Shown: piece by piece, positions 1-9,147 of the stretch
Layout of the letters: each line of letters starts with the position of its first letter
How positions within the stretch are numbered: the first letter of the stretch is position 1
Assembly (NCBI GenBank): GCA_030604195.1
Contig: JAUVWI010000017.1
Span: 1 to 57,435, forward strand
Direction: 5' to 3'
Source of the DNA: Spirochaetales bacterium
GTDB taxonomy: Bacteria > Spirochaetota > Spirochaetia > SZUA-6 > DRHE01
DNA: 57,435 bases
Translations under genes and position numbers: made by a program
The notes under the pieces: generated by a model
What the model was told of the DNA's origin: nothing
The model's database searches: none
What the model saw: only the letters and a program-made list of their open reading frames with translations

Positions 1-190
1 AGAATAATGTCCCTTAATGGTATTTCGGGATTCGCACCTTTATTCAGGAAAAAGCTTTATTAAAGAGAATATTTTGAGTTTTTCCTTTAGTAGTACGGCA
101 AAATTCCTGTCTTGCACATGTAAACCTCCCAGTTTTTATAAAAGAAAAGAAACTTAAGGCAGGCACGTTAGTAGCCCCTCCCTATAACAA

Positions 191-220
191 ATTATAACTC
201 ATTGCCCACGGCGCCTGCAA
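191..220 (-). promoter_or_regulatory. Candidate sigma70-type promoter facing the left window edge
   Basis: On the minus strand a TTGCAG -35 box (215-220) stands 18 nt from a perfect TATAAT -10 box (191-196). It would drive transcription leftward out of the window. Downstream there is a GGGAGG Shine-Dalgarno followed by ATG at 117-119, but that frame closes after ten codons, so no gene can be assigned. The rest of 1-409 holds no convincing gene; the one other structure is an 8-bp inverted repeat (TTCCGAGA at 265-272, TCTCGGAA at 285-292). Confidence 0.4.
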
Positions 221-409
221 CAACTTTGTCCACAACCGCCGCCCATGGGGAATTTCTAAATGGTTTCCGAGATAATGCGCAAATTCTCGGAATTTAACCC
301 TTTATTATTGAAGCCCTCTTCCCGTAGCCAGGAGTTCAGGGTTATTCAGTTCACTTAAGATAGATCTCGGAAAGATCTTCGGATAGTCTTCCGGTAGTAG
401 AGTGGCTAA

Positions 410-494
410 TGCCGGCGGTCGGAGTCGAACCGACACGGGCGCAAGGCCCACCAGATTTTGAGTCTGGCACGTCTACCAATTTCATCACGCCGGC
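410..494 (-). tRNA. tRNA-Leu (anticodon CAA)
   Basis: On the minus strand this folds as a class II tRNA with a long variable arm. The acceptor stem is GCCGGCG/CGCCGGC with discriminator A, the anticodon loop is CTCAAAA (anticodon CAA), and the T arm contains GGTTCGACTCC. CCA is not encoded. A promoter with TTGACA (530-535) and a TTATTT-like -10 box (507-512), spaced 17 nt, lies just upstream. Confidence 0.95.
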
Positions 495-506
495 TTAGGC
501 CCTAAT

Positions 507-535
507 AAATAAGCCTATTCCGGAGTTTTTGTCAA
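507..535 (-). promoter_or_regulatory. Promoter of tRNA-Leu
   Basis: The minus strand reads TTGACA (530-535), 17 nt, TTATTT (507-512), ending 13 nt before the tRNA-Leu gene. The consensus -35 box and ideal spacing make it a good housekeeping promoter, although the -10 box is weak. Confidence 0.55.
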
Positions 536-562
536 TAGTTGCAGAAATAGCGGGGGGCAGTA

Positions 563-1591
563 ATGGCCGACCGGCCAAAAACTACTTCCCTTGACTCCCG
601 GCTGCCGCACGAGTATGTTCCTAAAGATGTGAATAATTACCGTAACTGTACCCTCTGTCCCCGGGAATGCCGGGTAGACCGCAACCTCAATCGCAACCGT
701 AGCCCCGGTGGTTTTTGCGGGCAGGGCGGTGAACTGCGCATTGGTTGGGCAGGTCTTCATTTCGGGGAAGAGCCGCCCATTACCGGTGAAAAAGGTTCCG
801 GCACCATATTTTTTTCCGGCTGCACCCTTAAATGCTCATTCTGCCAGAACTATCAGCTCAGCCACCTGGGTTTAGGCCGGCGGATTTCCACAGAAGAGCT
901 GGCCGGAATTATGGTGCGACTGCAAAGAGAGGGCGCTGAGAATATCAACCTGGTAAGCGGGAGCCACTTTGCACCCTCTATTATAGATGCAATCAGGCAG
1001 GCGAAAACAGAGGGTCTCTCGCTGCCTATAGTCTGGAATTCCTCCGGCTATGAAAGTTCGGATACCCTGGAGATGCTCTTCGAGGAGGTTGATATATTTC
1101 TGCCTGATCTTAAAACCCTGGATCAGGAGCTGAGTGAAGAGCTGTTCAAATGCCGTGATTATCCTGAAGTAGCCGGTGATGCGCTTAAGGAAATCGCTTT
1201 GCACAGGGAAGAGCGCAGGGTCGGTAGGAAACTCAAGCAGGGAATGATCGTTCGCCACCTGGTGCTGCCGGGTTACCTTGAATCCAGCCTTCAGGTACTC
1301 TCCTGGTTTAAAGAGGAGCTCTATAATAAAGCCCTGCTCTCTTTGATGTTTCAGTATACTCCGGTATCACAACTGGAGCCGACGGGAAGTTTGAAGAGAG
1401 GGATAAGCAGGGAGGAATATGAAACAGTGCTCGCTTATCTTGAGAAATTAAATATCGAACGGGGTTTTATTCAGGAGCTGGAAACTGAGCAGAATTTATT
1501 TCCGGACTTTAAGAAGTGCAACCCCTTTCCGGCAAACCTGGCCAGGACGCTCCGGCCGGCAGCAGTGGAAGATGTGGGTCCCGGCCGGTGA
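563..1591 (+). CDS. PflX-type radical SAM protein (pyruvate formate-lyase activating enzyme-like)
   Basis: The 342-residue protein belongs to the uncharacterised PflX branch of radical SAM proteins related to pyruvate formate-lyase activating enzymes. The N-terminal part has Cys pairs (CTLCPREC near residue 31) that may bind an extra cluster. The SAM cluster motif CxxxCxxC is seen as CTLKCSFC near residue 88, preceded by FFSGC. These enzymes cleave S-adenosylmethionine to make a radical; the substrate of this branch is not established. It is convergent with the UMP kinase gene, only 6 nt away, and its start follows a GGGGGGCAG ribosome site. The family assignment is secure, the role is not. 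Confidence 0.85.
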   Translation: MADRPKTTSLDSRLPHEYVPKDVNNYRNCTLCPRECRVDRNLNRNRSPGGFCGQGGELRIGWAGLHFGEEPPITGEKGSGTIFFSGCTLKCSFCQNYQLSHLGLGRRISTEELAGIMVRLQREGAENINLVSGSHFAPSIIDAIRQAKTEGLSLPIVWNSSGYESSDTLEMLFEEVDIFLPDLKTLDQELSEELFKCRDYPEVAGDALKEIALHREERRVGRKLKQGMIVRHLVLPGYLESSLQVLSWFKEELYNKALLSLMFQYTPVSQLEPTGSLKRGISREEYETVLAYLEKLNIERGFIQELETEQNLFPDFKKCNPFPANLARTLRPAAVEDVGPGR

Positions 1592-1597
1592 ATATAG

Positions 1598-2293
1598 CTA
1601 TTCAGGGCCGATTGTGGTTCCTATAAAATCCTGATCGGTCAGTATTTTCTTAAGATTTTCCAGATCCCTTCCCGCTGCCACGATTACCCGCAATCCGCCG
1701 TCCGCTGCCAGGCCGGTGGCTATGGGGTCAAAGGGAACATTCTTGCCCGGTGTCCAGGTATGGCCTACGAGCTTGCGGAATTCATCCCAGGTTAAACTTT
1801 CCAGGGCCTTAGCCTGGGGATCGCTTTTTGGATCAGCGGTGAAAACCTGGGCTATATTGGAAAGATTGATCACCGTATCAGCCTGGAATATTTTAGCCAG
1901 CACCACTGCATCGTAATCCGTTGAAAATCCCGGTTTCCAGCCGGCGGCTACCATGATCCGCCCGGGGAAAAGGGTTAATGCAGTGGGATCAGTTACCACT
2001 CTTTCCGGGCAATGGTGCGCAAAGAGTTGCCTGACAAGCTCGCCGTTAAGCCTGGTTGCAGCAATTCCTATCCAGTCCTGGGCCTCAGCCACCGGTTCAG
2101 CCATAATCCGGCGGTAGGCCTTCTGATACTCCCTGGCCGGGCCGCCGCCGCCACAGACCAGTATAAGCCGGTGTTCTTCATCTTCGGCCAGATATGCTTC
2201 AATTGTCCGGCGGAAATTATTTAGGAAGTCAAAATCGACCCCATCCGGCGCGATAATGGAGCCACCCAGAGAAATAACTTTTACCTTGCTCAC
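1598..2293 (-). CDS. pyrH: UMP kinase, archaeal/spirochaete type
   Basis: This 231-residue protein of the amino-acid kinase fold phosphorylates UMP to UDP in pyrimidine nucleotide synthesis in the cytoplasm. It starts with the family signature VISLGGSIIAP, then CGGGGPAREYQ (near residue 47) and the C-terminal nucleotide-binding part with SNIAQVFTADP (near residue 145). It is the short archaeal-like form shared by spirochaetes rather than the usual hexameric bacterial PyrH, and this supports the taxonomic reading. A TCCTCC (minus-strand GGAGGA) ribosome site lies just upstream. Confidence 0.88.
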   Translation of the reverse strand: MSKVKVISLGGSIIAPDGVDFDFLNNFRRTIEAYLAEDEEHRLILVCGGGGPAREYQKAYRRIMAEPVAEAQDWIGIAATRLNGELVRQLFAHHCPERVVTDPTALTLFPGRIMVAAGWKPGFSTDYDAVVLAKIFQADTVINLSNIAQVFTADPKSDPQAKALESLTWDEFRKLVGHTWTPGKNVPFDPIATGLAADGGLRVIVAAGRDLENLKKILTDQDFIGTTIGPE

Positions 2294-2320
2294 CTATTTA
2301 TCCTCCTTTATCATATTCCC

Positions 2321-2440
2321 AGCGCAAACTACATCCGTAACCGCAGTGTTTAAAGCAAAAGTCCAATACAATATATTCGGGCGCTGGACTTGATTACTTT
2401 TTGCGCTGAACATATAAAATTCTATAGGTAATAGCATAAT
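2321..2440 (+). repeat. Dispersed intergenic repeat, copy A
   Basis: This is one of three copies of a repeat found only between genes (others at 7095-7214 on the minus strand and 37114-37186 on the plus strand). The core reads ACATCCGNAACCG, then AAGTCCAA, a shared CAATATATTCGGGCGC block, then TGGACTT. AAGTCCA and TGGACTT form an inverted repeat around the core. It fills much of the 2294-2610 gap between divergent genes. A small ORF across it on the minus strand is not credible, because the repeat is read in different frames at the different loci. Confidence 0.8.
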
Positions 2441-2610
2441 ATTATGAGTAAAGCGCCTTTGCAATAGAAAAAACCGGTGCGCAGTTGTGAGTTGCATGGG
2501 TGTGTGAAATAAAGTCAGGCTGCCTCAACCGGGCGGGGTTTAAGAAAAGGGCAAAATTGGGGATAGCCTTAAGCATCGCTTTGTGCGTATAATATATTCC
2601 GGGAATAGTT

Positions 2611-3375
2611 GTGGGACAGACAGGAGACATTACAGATATTCTCAATAACTGGGCCTATGACCCTGAAGACCAGGTGCGCATTATCAAGGCTGGTGATGGG
2701 CATGAGGTTCTGCAGGTGAGAAAGCCCCTTGGTATTGAACAGTATGAAATGGACGGCAGGCCCGACGGCATGAGACCTTTCGCCAATAATAGCGTACTGG
2801 AAGAGTATCTAAGCCGCCTTGAGGCTTTCAAAGCGGCCAATGGCACTGATCAGGGTTTTGTTATCAGCCACCAGGATTTCATGGAGCTGCAGGAGGAAGG
2901 TATTCTCTATTATTACCGTTATCTGGTGCTTTTCCAAATAGGCGATTTTACCAGGACAGCCAGGGATACGGAGCACAATCTGAGGATATGTGATCTTGTT
3001 GATCGCTACGTAGAGCGTGAGGAAGATAAAAATGAACTGCTCCAGTACCGGCCCTACATTACCAGGATGTTCGCTATTTCCAAAGCCATGATCTCACTGC
3101 ATCAGGAGTTTAAATCCGCAGCTATGGGTATTATCGAATCCGCCATTGAGGAGATTGAGAATATGCCGGATATCGATACCCCGGCTTTTCAATTTGAGCG
3201 CTCAAGATCCCTGGACTACCTGCACTCTACTCTTAAGTCTATGGTGGATCAGCGTTTTACCATTGCTGACGGGCTCAGAAAGGAACTCGAAATTGCAGTG
3301 GCAGAGGAAGATTATGAAAAAGCCGCTGAACTGAGGGATCAAATCAAAGATATCAGCAAAGAGCAGGAAGTTTAA
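2611..3375 (+). CDS. UvrB/UvrC-motif protein of unknown function
   Basis: The 254-residue cytoplasmic protein ends in a UvrB/UvrC motif helix pair (about residues 222-250, with YEKAAELRDQIKDI), the small interaction element that in UvrB and UvrC mediates their contact. The rest is mostly helical and not recognised. The start is GTG with GGGAATA upstream. The stop codon overlaps the start of the next gene (TAATG), so translation is probably coupled. The same motif occurs in the bifunctional nuclease at 13830-14378. Proteins of this shape are common in spirochaetes. No function should be inferred beyond possible protein-protein contact. Confidence 0.7.
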   Translation: MGQTGDITDILNNWAYDPEDQVRIIKAGDGHEVLQVRKPLGIEQYEMDGRPDGMRPFANNSVLEEYLSRLEAFKAANGTDQGFVISHQDFMELQEEGILYYYRYLVLFQIGDFTRTARDTEHNLRICDLVDRYVEREEDKNELLQYRPYITRMFAISKAMISLHQEFKSAAMGIIESAIEEIENMPDIDTPAFQFERSRSLDYLHSTLKSMVDQRFTIADGLRKELEIAVAEEDYEKAAELRDQIKDISKEQEV

Positions 3376-4289
3376 TGCGGTGTGTTTTGAGGCGAGATGT
3401 TTCGCCTATCCGTAGAGTAGCGGTAATCCAGCTGAATTCCGGAAACAACCCACAGGCCAATCTGGAAGCAACCCATAAACTCCTTGTAGAGGCTTCATAC
3501 AAGAATCCTGACGTTATTGTGCTGCCGGAATACAGCAATTATATGGGACATATTGAAACCTTTACTGAAGCAGCTGCAGAGAGAGGAGGCTCCTGGTTTA
3601 CAATGCTCTCCTCTTTTGCCGGGGAAAATAAACTGGAAATTATTGCCGGTCTGCTGGTGGAGCACAGCAGGGAAAAGGCAGTCAGCCTGGCCTGCCATTT
3701 CAGGAAAGACGGCGGTTACGGCCTCGAATATCAAAAGATCCATCTTTTTGATGTAGATATACCGGGGGGCGTTAGTTTCAGAGAATCCTCCCGGTTGGCA
3801 GCCGGTGATCATCCGGCAATAGGAGAGATATCCGGTATTCTTTCCGGCCTGGCTATTTGTTATGATTTAAGATTCCCAGAGCTTTTCCGCCGGTTGACCT
3901 TAAGAGGGGTAAAAGTGATATATTTGCCTGCCGCGTTTACCGCGGTCACGGGAAGGCTGCACTGGCAGGTGCTGTTGCAGGCGCGGGCTATTGAAAATCA
4001 GGTATATATTGTCGCTGCCAATCAGGTGGGCAATTATCTGAAGAATAAATCATCCTACGGTCACTCCATGATCGTTGATCCGCGGGGAAAGATAATAGCA
4101 GAAGCCCGGGGTCCGGAAAATGTTACACCGGAAAATGGAAAAGGCGGGCAGGTTATCAGCGCTGAAGTTGATCTTGACGAGCTGGCTGCAGTACGCCGGG
4201 ATATGCCCTGTTTAGAGCATATAAGGAGTGATCTCTGGCAGGATGATCGGGAAAACCTGGAGGCACTTGATAAAAGGAGTTGGTTATGA
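3375..4289 (+). CDS. Carbon-nitrogen hydrolase (nitrilase superfamily)
   Basis: The 304-residue amidohydrolase shows the Glu-Lys-Cys catalytic triad of the superfamily: Glu in VIVLPEYS (near residue 54), Lys in YQKIHLFD (near 125) and Cys in AICYDLRFPE (near 164). The family hydrolyses amides such as deaminated glutathione, omega-amides or carbamoyl compounds; the substrate here cannot be told. It is translationally coupled to the upstream UvrBC-motif gene and its end overlaps the cupin start by 4 nt, so the three form one operon. Confidence 0.88.
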   Translation: MRCVLRRDVSPIRRVAVIQLNSGNNPQANLEATHKLLVEASYKNPDVIVLPEYSNYMGHIETFTEAAAERGGSWFTMLSSFAGENKLEIIAGLLVEHSREKAVSLACHFRKDGGYGLEYQKIHLFDVDIPGGVSFRESSRLAAGDHPAIGEISGILSGLAICYDLRFPELFRRLTLRGVKVIYLPAAFTAVTGRLHWQVLLQARAIENQVYIVAANQVGNYLKNKSSYGHSMIVDPRGKIIAEARGPENVTPENGKGGQVISAEVDLDELAAVRRDMPCLEHIRSDLWQDDRENLEALDKRSWL

Positions 4290-4633
4290 TCAAGAGAAAC
4301 GCTTCAATGGAGACGGAGATCCGCAAACGGATGAGAGAGGGCTCCGGTGAAGTGGAGATACAGCATATTTTCAAAAAAGAAGAGCTTAAAGGAAAGGCCA
4401 GGTTGGTAGCCAGGATTACACTGAAGCAGGGCTGTTCCATTGGCAGTCACTCCCACGGGCAAGAGGAGGAGATTTTTTATGTGCTCAAAGGAGAGGGGGT
4501 GGCTACGGAAAACGGTGAAACCTTTATTCTAAAAAAGGGAGATGCCATGGTCACCGGCGGCGGTTCAAGCCACGCAATAGAAAATCAAAGTGAAAATCCC
4601 CTTGAGCTTATAGCCGTGATCCTTCTTTTTTAA
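4286..4633 (+). CDS. Small cupin-domain protein
   Basis: The 115-residue protein has a single cupin barrel. The first cupin motif is seen in GSHSHGQEEEIFYVLKGEG (about residues 53-71), which supplies the His, His and Glu metal ligands; the second is weaker, around GGGSSHAIEN. The chosen ATG follows AAAGGAG by a good distance; an in-frame TTG 6 nt earlier is less likely. It overlaps the amidohydrolase gene by 4 nt. Such stand-alone cupins may be metal-dependent enzymes or binding proteins; nothing here decides which. Confidence 0.82.
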   Translation: MIKRNASMETEIRKRMREGSGEVEIQHIFKKEELKGKARLVARITLKQGCSIGSHSHGQEEEIFYVLKGEGVATENGETFILKKGDAMVTGGGSSHAIENQSENPLELIAVILLF

Positions 4634-4642
4634 GCAGTTTCT

Positions 4643-7069
4643 ATGTTTTCACTATTAAAGCGGAAAAAGGTCAATCCTGATGCTATAGCTGATGAGCTAT
4701 GGGAAACATCCTTTAAGTGGTATCAGAAAAACAGGATTACCCCGGAGGAAAATGATCAATATTCCTCCGGGGTAACAGCGTCCGGATTTTCTTTAGAACT
4801 GAAAAAGAAAAGTCTCTTTGCCTGGTCGAACAGCCGCTTATTTCATTACCGGGATTTCCACCTGGAAGCAAAGCTCAGCCTGGCCGGGAGTAACGGTTAC
4901 AGTGCCGCCGGAATTGTTTTTCACTATATAAATGAAGAGAACTTTTACTATTTTTTAATATCGAGCAGGGGCGCTTTCCGGTGTGATGTTGTTTTCAACG
5001 CCAATCCGATACATCTGATTGAGTGGACCGAATGCCCGTTCATAAAGGAAGGGGAGATAGATTTGCGGATAATCGCCCACGGATCATTCTATTCTTTTTA
5101 TATAGATGATGAATGGGTCGCGGAATTTAGTGATGATACAATTCCTGCAGGACGCCTTGGCCTGGCCGCGCAGAATTATAATGAAAGTGAAAACGCACTT
5201 ATTAACTTGAAAAAATTGAAAGTCGATTCCCGGCCCCTGCAGGTTGAGCAGGCCTATTATCGCTGGGTTCATTATATACCCGTTTTGCCTGAATATCGCC
5301 GGAAATTGGCAGAGACATTTTTTTCCATGGGCCGCTTCACCGCTGCTGTGGTGCAGCTAAAAAAGGCGCTCCGAGCAGGCGGAGAAAGCGCGGAGCTTCA
5401 TTTTCAGCTGGCCGCTTCTTTTTTGCACCTTAAATTGTATGATGAAGCCCTTGAGAGTATTGAAAAAAGCCTATCTTTGGAGCCTGAAAAAAGTGAAGCG
5501 GTTATTGAGAAGGCCAATATATTATATTTAAAGGATGAATTTGCCAGGGGAAGGGGTTATATCAAAAAGATTATATCATCATATAAAAAAAACTCCCTGC
5601 TCTGGAATCTGCTGGGCAATAATGAATTTGCCCTGAAGAATTGGCAGGCCGCTTATAAAGCCTATAAAAAGGCTATTTCCCTGGATAATCAACTTCCCAT
5701 TTATCTGATCAATGCGGGCCGGGCGGCCCGGGAAATGGGGGAGAGGAAAGAGGCGCTTGATCTTTATCTACAGGCTTCCAGGCTGCTTTTTAAACTGGAA
5801 GACTATGCTGAAATATATTTCCTTTTACCTTCGGTCAAACAGCTTGATCCGGAAAACCGTGAGGTCGTAGCACTTGAGGGTAAAATACTCTTTCATGAGC
5901 AGAAGTTTGCCGAGGCGGAAAAACTCTTTTCCGAACTTATCCATTCAGGCTATGAAGAAAGTTCAGTATTTTTTCTTTACGGGCTCATCCTGGCTGCAGA
6001 AAATAACAGGGTCGCTGCCCTGAAATATCTGGAGCAGGCCACCCAACTGGAGCCGGATTATTATCTTTACTGGTTTCACCTGGCTGAAAAGCTTTTCTTA
6101 AGTGGTGATGATCCTATGGCTGCCTTGAAAAAGGCTTTTGAGCTGGCTCCGGATGATCACTGGGTTAACAACCTTTACGGTCTGGTTCTGTTGCGGAATG
6201 GCCCTCTCTCTGATGCCGGAAGCTATCTGCAGAAAGCGCTGGACCAGGCGCCGGCAGAGAGAGATATACTGATAAACTTTTCCGAGTATCTCTTTAGGAC
6301 AGAGCAGCATGAAAAGGCTTTTTCAGTCATAGGGGAGGGTCTGAAAGCAGCAGGAGATGATCCTCAACTTCTGAATCACCGGGGCAACCTTTTCAGCCGC
6401 CTGAAAAAACACAGAGAGGCGGCTGCCGATTATGAGATCGCGTTAAAAGCGGACCCCGATAACCCTGAGTACATGGAAAACTGCGCCGCCTGCTCTATTG
6501 AGCTGGATATGATTATGAGGGCGGAGGAACTGCTGCTAAAGCTGCTGGAACGATCTCCCGGAGCGTCGGTTTATAACCGCGTGGGTAACCTGGCCCTGAT
6601 AAAGAGAGAGTATAAAAGAGCCGAGCTGGCTTTTAAAGAGGCTCTTAAACTGGAGCCCGGTAATAGCGAGATCAATCTTAATCTTGCTGCTCTATATTTA
6701 CAGCAGGGCCTCCACAAGCAGGCCAAAGAACTGATAATAGCCATACTGTATAAACAGCCGGATTCTGCAGGGGCTGTGAAGCTCTTGACGCAGCTCAGGA
6801 AAAATTATGAGCTGAAAATAGAATGTGCTTCCTGCAGCCGTGAGTGGTGGGTTCCCCGTGAGCTGCCGCCGCAACGGGGCTTGAAGCTGCGTGGTGAGCC
6901 TCCCGGCGAGGCGCCGGCGGGAAAGTGTCCCGCCTGCGGAAAGATATATTGCATAGCCTGCGCTTCAGATCACCTGCGCGATAAGCGTTTTGTCTGTGCG
7001 GATTGCGGTGAGTTCCTTAAGTTTTCCGGGGACCAGCTAAAATACCTGATAGCAAAGTATATAGCATAG
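4643..7069 (+). CDS. TPR protein with N-terminal LamG-like and C-terminal zinc-ribbon parts
   Basis: The 808-residue protein has no signal peptide. Residues about 35-190 look like a beta-sandwich of the LamG / DUF1080 kind (with GYSAAGIVFHYINEENFYYF). Residues about 210-730 are a long array of tetratricopeptide repeats, a helical scaffold for protein binding. The last 80 residues carry CxxC pairs (CASC, CPAC, CIAC, CADC) that should fold as a double zinc ribbon. It follows the cupin gene by 9 nt and is probably the last gene of the operon. The combination is unusual; a cytoplasmic scaffold is the best guess. Confidence 0.75.
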   Translation: MFSLLKRKKVNPDAIADELWETSFKWYQKNRITPEENDQYSSGVTASGFSLELKKKSLFAWSNSRLFHYRDFHLEAKLSLAGSNGYSAAGIVFHYINEENFYYFLISSRGAFRCDVVFNANPIHLIEWTECPFIKEGEIDLRIIAHGSFYSFYIDDEWVAEFSDDTIPAGRLGLAAQNYNESENALINLKKLKVDSRPLQVEQAYYRWVHYIPVLPEYRRKLAETFFSMGRFTAAVVQLKKALRAGGESAELHFQLAASFLHLKLYDEALESIEKSLSLEPEKSEAVIEKANILYLKDEFARGRGYIKKIISSYKKNSLLWNLLGNNEFALKNWQAAYKAYKKAISLDNQLPIYLINAGRAAREMGERKEALDLYLQASRLLFKLEDYAEIYFLLPSVKQLDPENREVVALEGKILFHEQKFAEAEKLFSELIHSGYEESSVFFLYGLILAAENNRVAALKYLEQATQLEPDYYLYWFHLAEKLFLSGDDPMAALKKAFELAPDDHWVNNLYGLVLLRNGPLSDAGSYLQKALDQAPAERDILINFSEYLFRTEQHEKAFSVIGEGLKAAGDDPQLLNHRGNLFSRLKKHREAAADYEIALKADPDNPEYMENCAACSIELDMIMRAEELLLKLLERSPGASVYNRVGNLALIKREYKRAELAFKEALKLEPGNSEINLNLAALYLQQGLHKQAKELIIAILYKQPDSAGAVKLLTQLRKNYELKIECASCSREWWVPRELPPQRGLKLRGEPPGEAPAGKCPACGKIYCIACASDHLRDKRFVCADCGEFLKFSGDQLKYLIAKYIA

Positions 7070-7094
7070 CTTAAGTAACCGGGATCCCGGAGCT

Positions 7095-7214
7095 TATATG
7101 CTATTACCTTTACGATTTTGTGTGTTCAGCGCAAAAAATAATCAAGTCCAGCGCCCGAATATATTGTGTTGGACTTTTATTTAAGAACTTCGGTTGCGGA
7201 TGTAATCTGCGCTG
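7095..7214 (-). repeat. Dispersed intergenic repeat, copy B
   Basis: This copy lies in the 207-nt gap between the TPR gene and the LolA-like gene, in the orientation opposite to copy A. On the minus strand it matches copy A over nearly its full length, from AGCGCAG through ACATCCGCAACCG, the AAGTCCA...TGGACTT inverted repeat, TTTTTGCGCTGAACA and GGTAATAGCAT. Both flanking genes read plus, so it is transcribed antisense to copy A's sense. Confidence 0.8.
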
Positions 7215-7276
7215 GGGCAGCTTCACGACATCAGACATCGCCAACTCCTTGACAAAGAGCAGTGGATGAGTAAGAT

Positions 7277-7978
7277 GTGTTTGTGACAAATTGGAAATCA
7301 CTTTTACCTCTTTTAATTGTTGGCTTTCTTATTTTATTACCCGGTATCCATGTAGGGGCTCAGGATATCCTTACGGCCGAGAATTATTTTGATGGGATAT
7401 CACAGCGTTACGGTAAAATACAGGATTACGAAGCTAACATCACCATTACCCGCGGCGAAGATATAATGACCGGGAAATTGTTCTATAGAACGCCTAATCT
7501 GCTGCGCATTGATTTTACAAAACCAGGGGATCAGGTTCTGGTCACTGATGGTAAGTTGCTTACCATTTATATACCCAAATATGAAGTAATTATGGAACAG
7601 AGACTTAAACGGAGAAGCCAGGCAGCTTTAGCAACCATGGCCGGAAGCCAGGGGTTGGTGCTGCTGAAGAGGAATTACAGTGTGGCTTATTTAGAGGGTC
7701 CCGATCCCGCACCTCTTGAGGAGGGTTCAACTGAAGAAGTCGTACAGTTAAAGCTTTCCAGCCGCTCAACCTCTGAGGGCTTCAGGCAGGTTAATATTTC
7801 CGTTGCCGGCAATGGTTTGATCAGGAGAATAAGCGCAATTACTCTTGGGTATGAAGAGCTGGTCTATGATTTTGAGGAGATCAAGGTAAATCAGAATATT
7901 CCTAAAAATCGGTTTTTATATGATTCTCCGTCCTATGCCAATGTATATAGTGATTTTCTTTTTGATGCGGAAGAGTAA
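7277..7978 (+). CDS. LolA-like periplasmic lipoprotein carrier
   Basis: The 233-residue protein has an N-terminal signal peptide (hydrophobic SLLPLLIVGFLILLPG, cleavage probably after VGA) and a LolA/LolB-type half-barrel, including the family-like stretches YEANITITRGEDIMTGKLFY and YRTPNLLRIDF. LolA carries lipoproteins through the periplasm to the outer membrane, fitting a diderm. The start is GTG at 7277, or a second in-frame GTG at 7283; neither has a strong ribosome site. The RodZ-like gene follows 5 nt later, an arrangement typical of spirochaetes. Confidence 0.72.
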   Translation: MFVTNWKSLLPLLIVGFLILLPGIHVGAQDILTAENYFDGISQRYGKIQDYEANITITRGEDIMTGKLFYRTPNLLRIDFTKPGDQVLVTDGKLLTIYIPKYEVIMEQRLKRRSQAALATMAGSQGLVLLKRNYSVAYLEGPDPAPLEEGSTEEVVQLKLSSRSTSEGFRQVNISVAGNGLIRRISAITLGYEELVYDFEEIKVNQNIPKNRFLYDSPSYANVYSDFLFDAEE

Positions 7979-7983
7979 ATTAT

Positions 7984-9147
7984 ATGGAATCAGTTGGAAA
8001 AAAATTAAGAGAAGGCCGCGAGCAGAATAATTACACCATCGAGCAGGCGGCAAGGGATACCCATATATCCAGGCAGTATCTACTGGCTTTGGAGGAAGAG
8101 AACTTTTCAATAATCCCCGGCGAGACCTATATAATCGGGTTTTTACGGAACTATTCGGAATATCTCTCCCTAAATCCTGATGAAATGGTCAGTCTCTATA
8201 AAAGCCTGAAAATACAGGAGCAGCCCCTGCCCATAAATGAGCTCCTGCAAACCAAAAGCCGAAGGCTGCCGGTAAAACTGATTCTCCTGATTCTGCTGAT
8301 CCTGCTTTTAGTGGGCGGGGCCGGTTTTACCGGTTACCTGTTGTTTTTTGTAAGGAGCGCTGATGGAGCAGAGCCGGAGCAGGGGGAAGCAGCCCTGCAG
8401 ATTGAAGAGAATGAGTATCTCTTTCAAGAGGAAGTTCTTACCCGCTGGTTCAATCAGGGTGAAACGATCAAAGTACCGGTAAGTAGCCTGCTGGTAGCCT
8501 TAAAGCTTATTTCAATCACTGAAAAGCTCACCATAGAGGTGCTGGGAAAGAATCTGGATCTCAATATCGGCGAATCAAGAGAACTGGATCTGAATGGTAA
8601 TTCCCGGATTGACTTAAGGATTCTATTAAATGACATTGACAGGTCAGAAGAGACCGCCCGGGTTAATTTGGGATTATATAAAGTAACCCGCCAGAGTATT
8701 CAGGCTGCCGAACCGGGAGCCGGCACGGATGAGAGCGTAGCGAGTGCTGAAGCTGAGGCGCAGGGTGTTGGTGTTGCGGATAGCACTGAAAGCCAGGCCG
8801 GGGTCCAGGCCCTGCCGGTAATTGAATCAGAAAAAAGGGCGGTGGTAATTCTTAAGGCCGCTGAGCCGGGTCCTTTCAGAATAAGTATCAATTTTCGTGG
8901 TTTCTGCCTGTTCCGTTATCTGGTAGACGATAAAACGCGGGAAGAGAGATTTTTTCACAAGGGAGAAAGCTTTTCTTTAGATGTGAAAAAGGAAGCGAAA
9001 CTGTGGATGTCCAACAGCGGTATGCTGCGGGTGATGATTGCCGGCAGAGATGTGGAAATGGGCAAGCCCGGGGAAGTTGCAACCCGTATTGTGCGTTGGA
9101 ATAAGGATGCTGCAGGATATAGCCTGGAGATAACACCTGCCGATTAA
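7984..9147 (+). CDS. RodZ-like helix-turn-helix membrane protein
   Basis: The 387-residue protein has the RodZ layout. An N-terminal Cro/C1-type HTH (about residues 4-70; GKKLREGREQNNYTIEQAA) is followed by one transmembrane helix (about 97-121, LILLILLILLLVGGAGFTGYL). A long acidic linker then leads to a C-terminal beta domain (DUF4115-like) that would lie in the periplasm. RodZ links MreB filaments to the cell-wall synthesis machinery. The HTH serves protein contact rather than DNA binding in that family. It sits between the LolA-like gene and rimO. Confidence 0.72.
   Translation: MESVGKKLREGREQNNYTIEQAARDTHISRQYLLALEEENFSIIPGETYIIGFLRNYSEYLSLNPDEMVSLYKSLKIQEQPLPINELLQTKSRRLPVKLILLILLILLLVGGAGFTGYLLFFVRSADGAEPEQGEAALQIEENEYLFQEEVLTRWFNQGETIKVPVSSLLVALKLISITEKLTIEVLGKNLDLNIGESRELDLNGNSRIDLRILLNDIDRSEETARVNLGLYKVTRQSIQAAEPGAGTDESVASAEAEAQGVGVADSTESQAGVQALPVIESEKRAVVILKAAEPGPFRISINFRGFCLFRYLVDDKTREERFFHKGESFSLDVKKEAKLWMSNSGMLRVMIAGRDVEMGKPGEVATRIVRWNKDAAGYSLEITPAD

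Noticed and set aside
2294..2497. 67-residue minus-strand ORF upstream of the UMP kinase gene
   Set aside because: It runs through the dispersed repeat; other copies are read in different frames or strands, so the similarity is of DNA, not protein.
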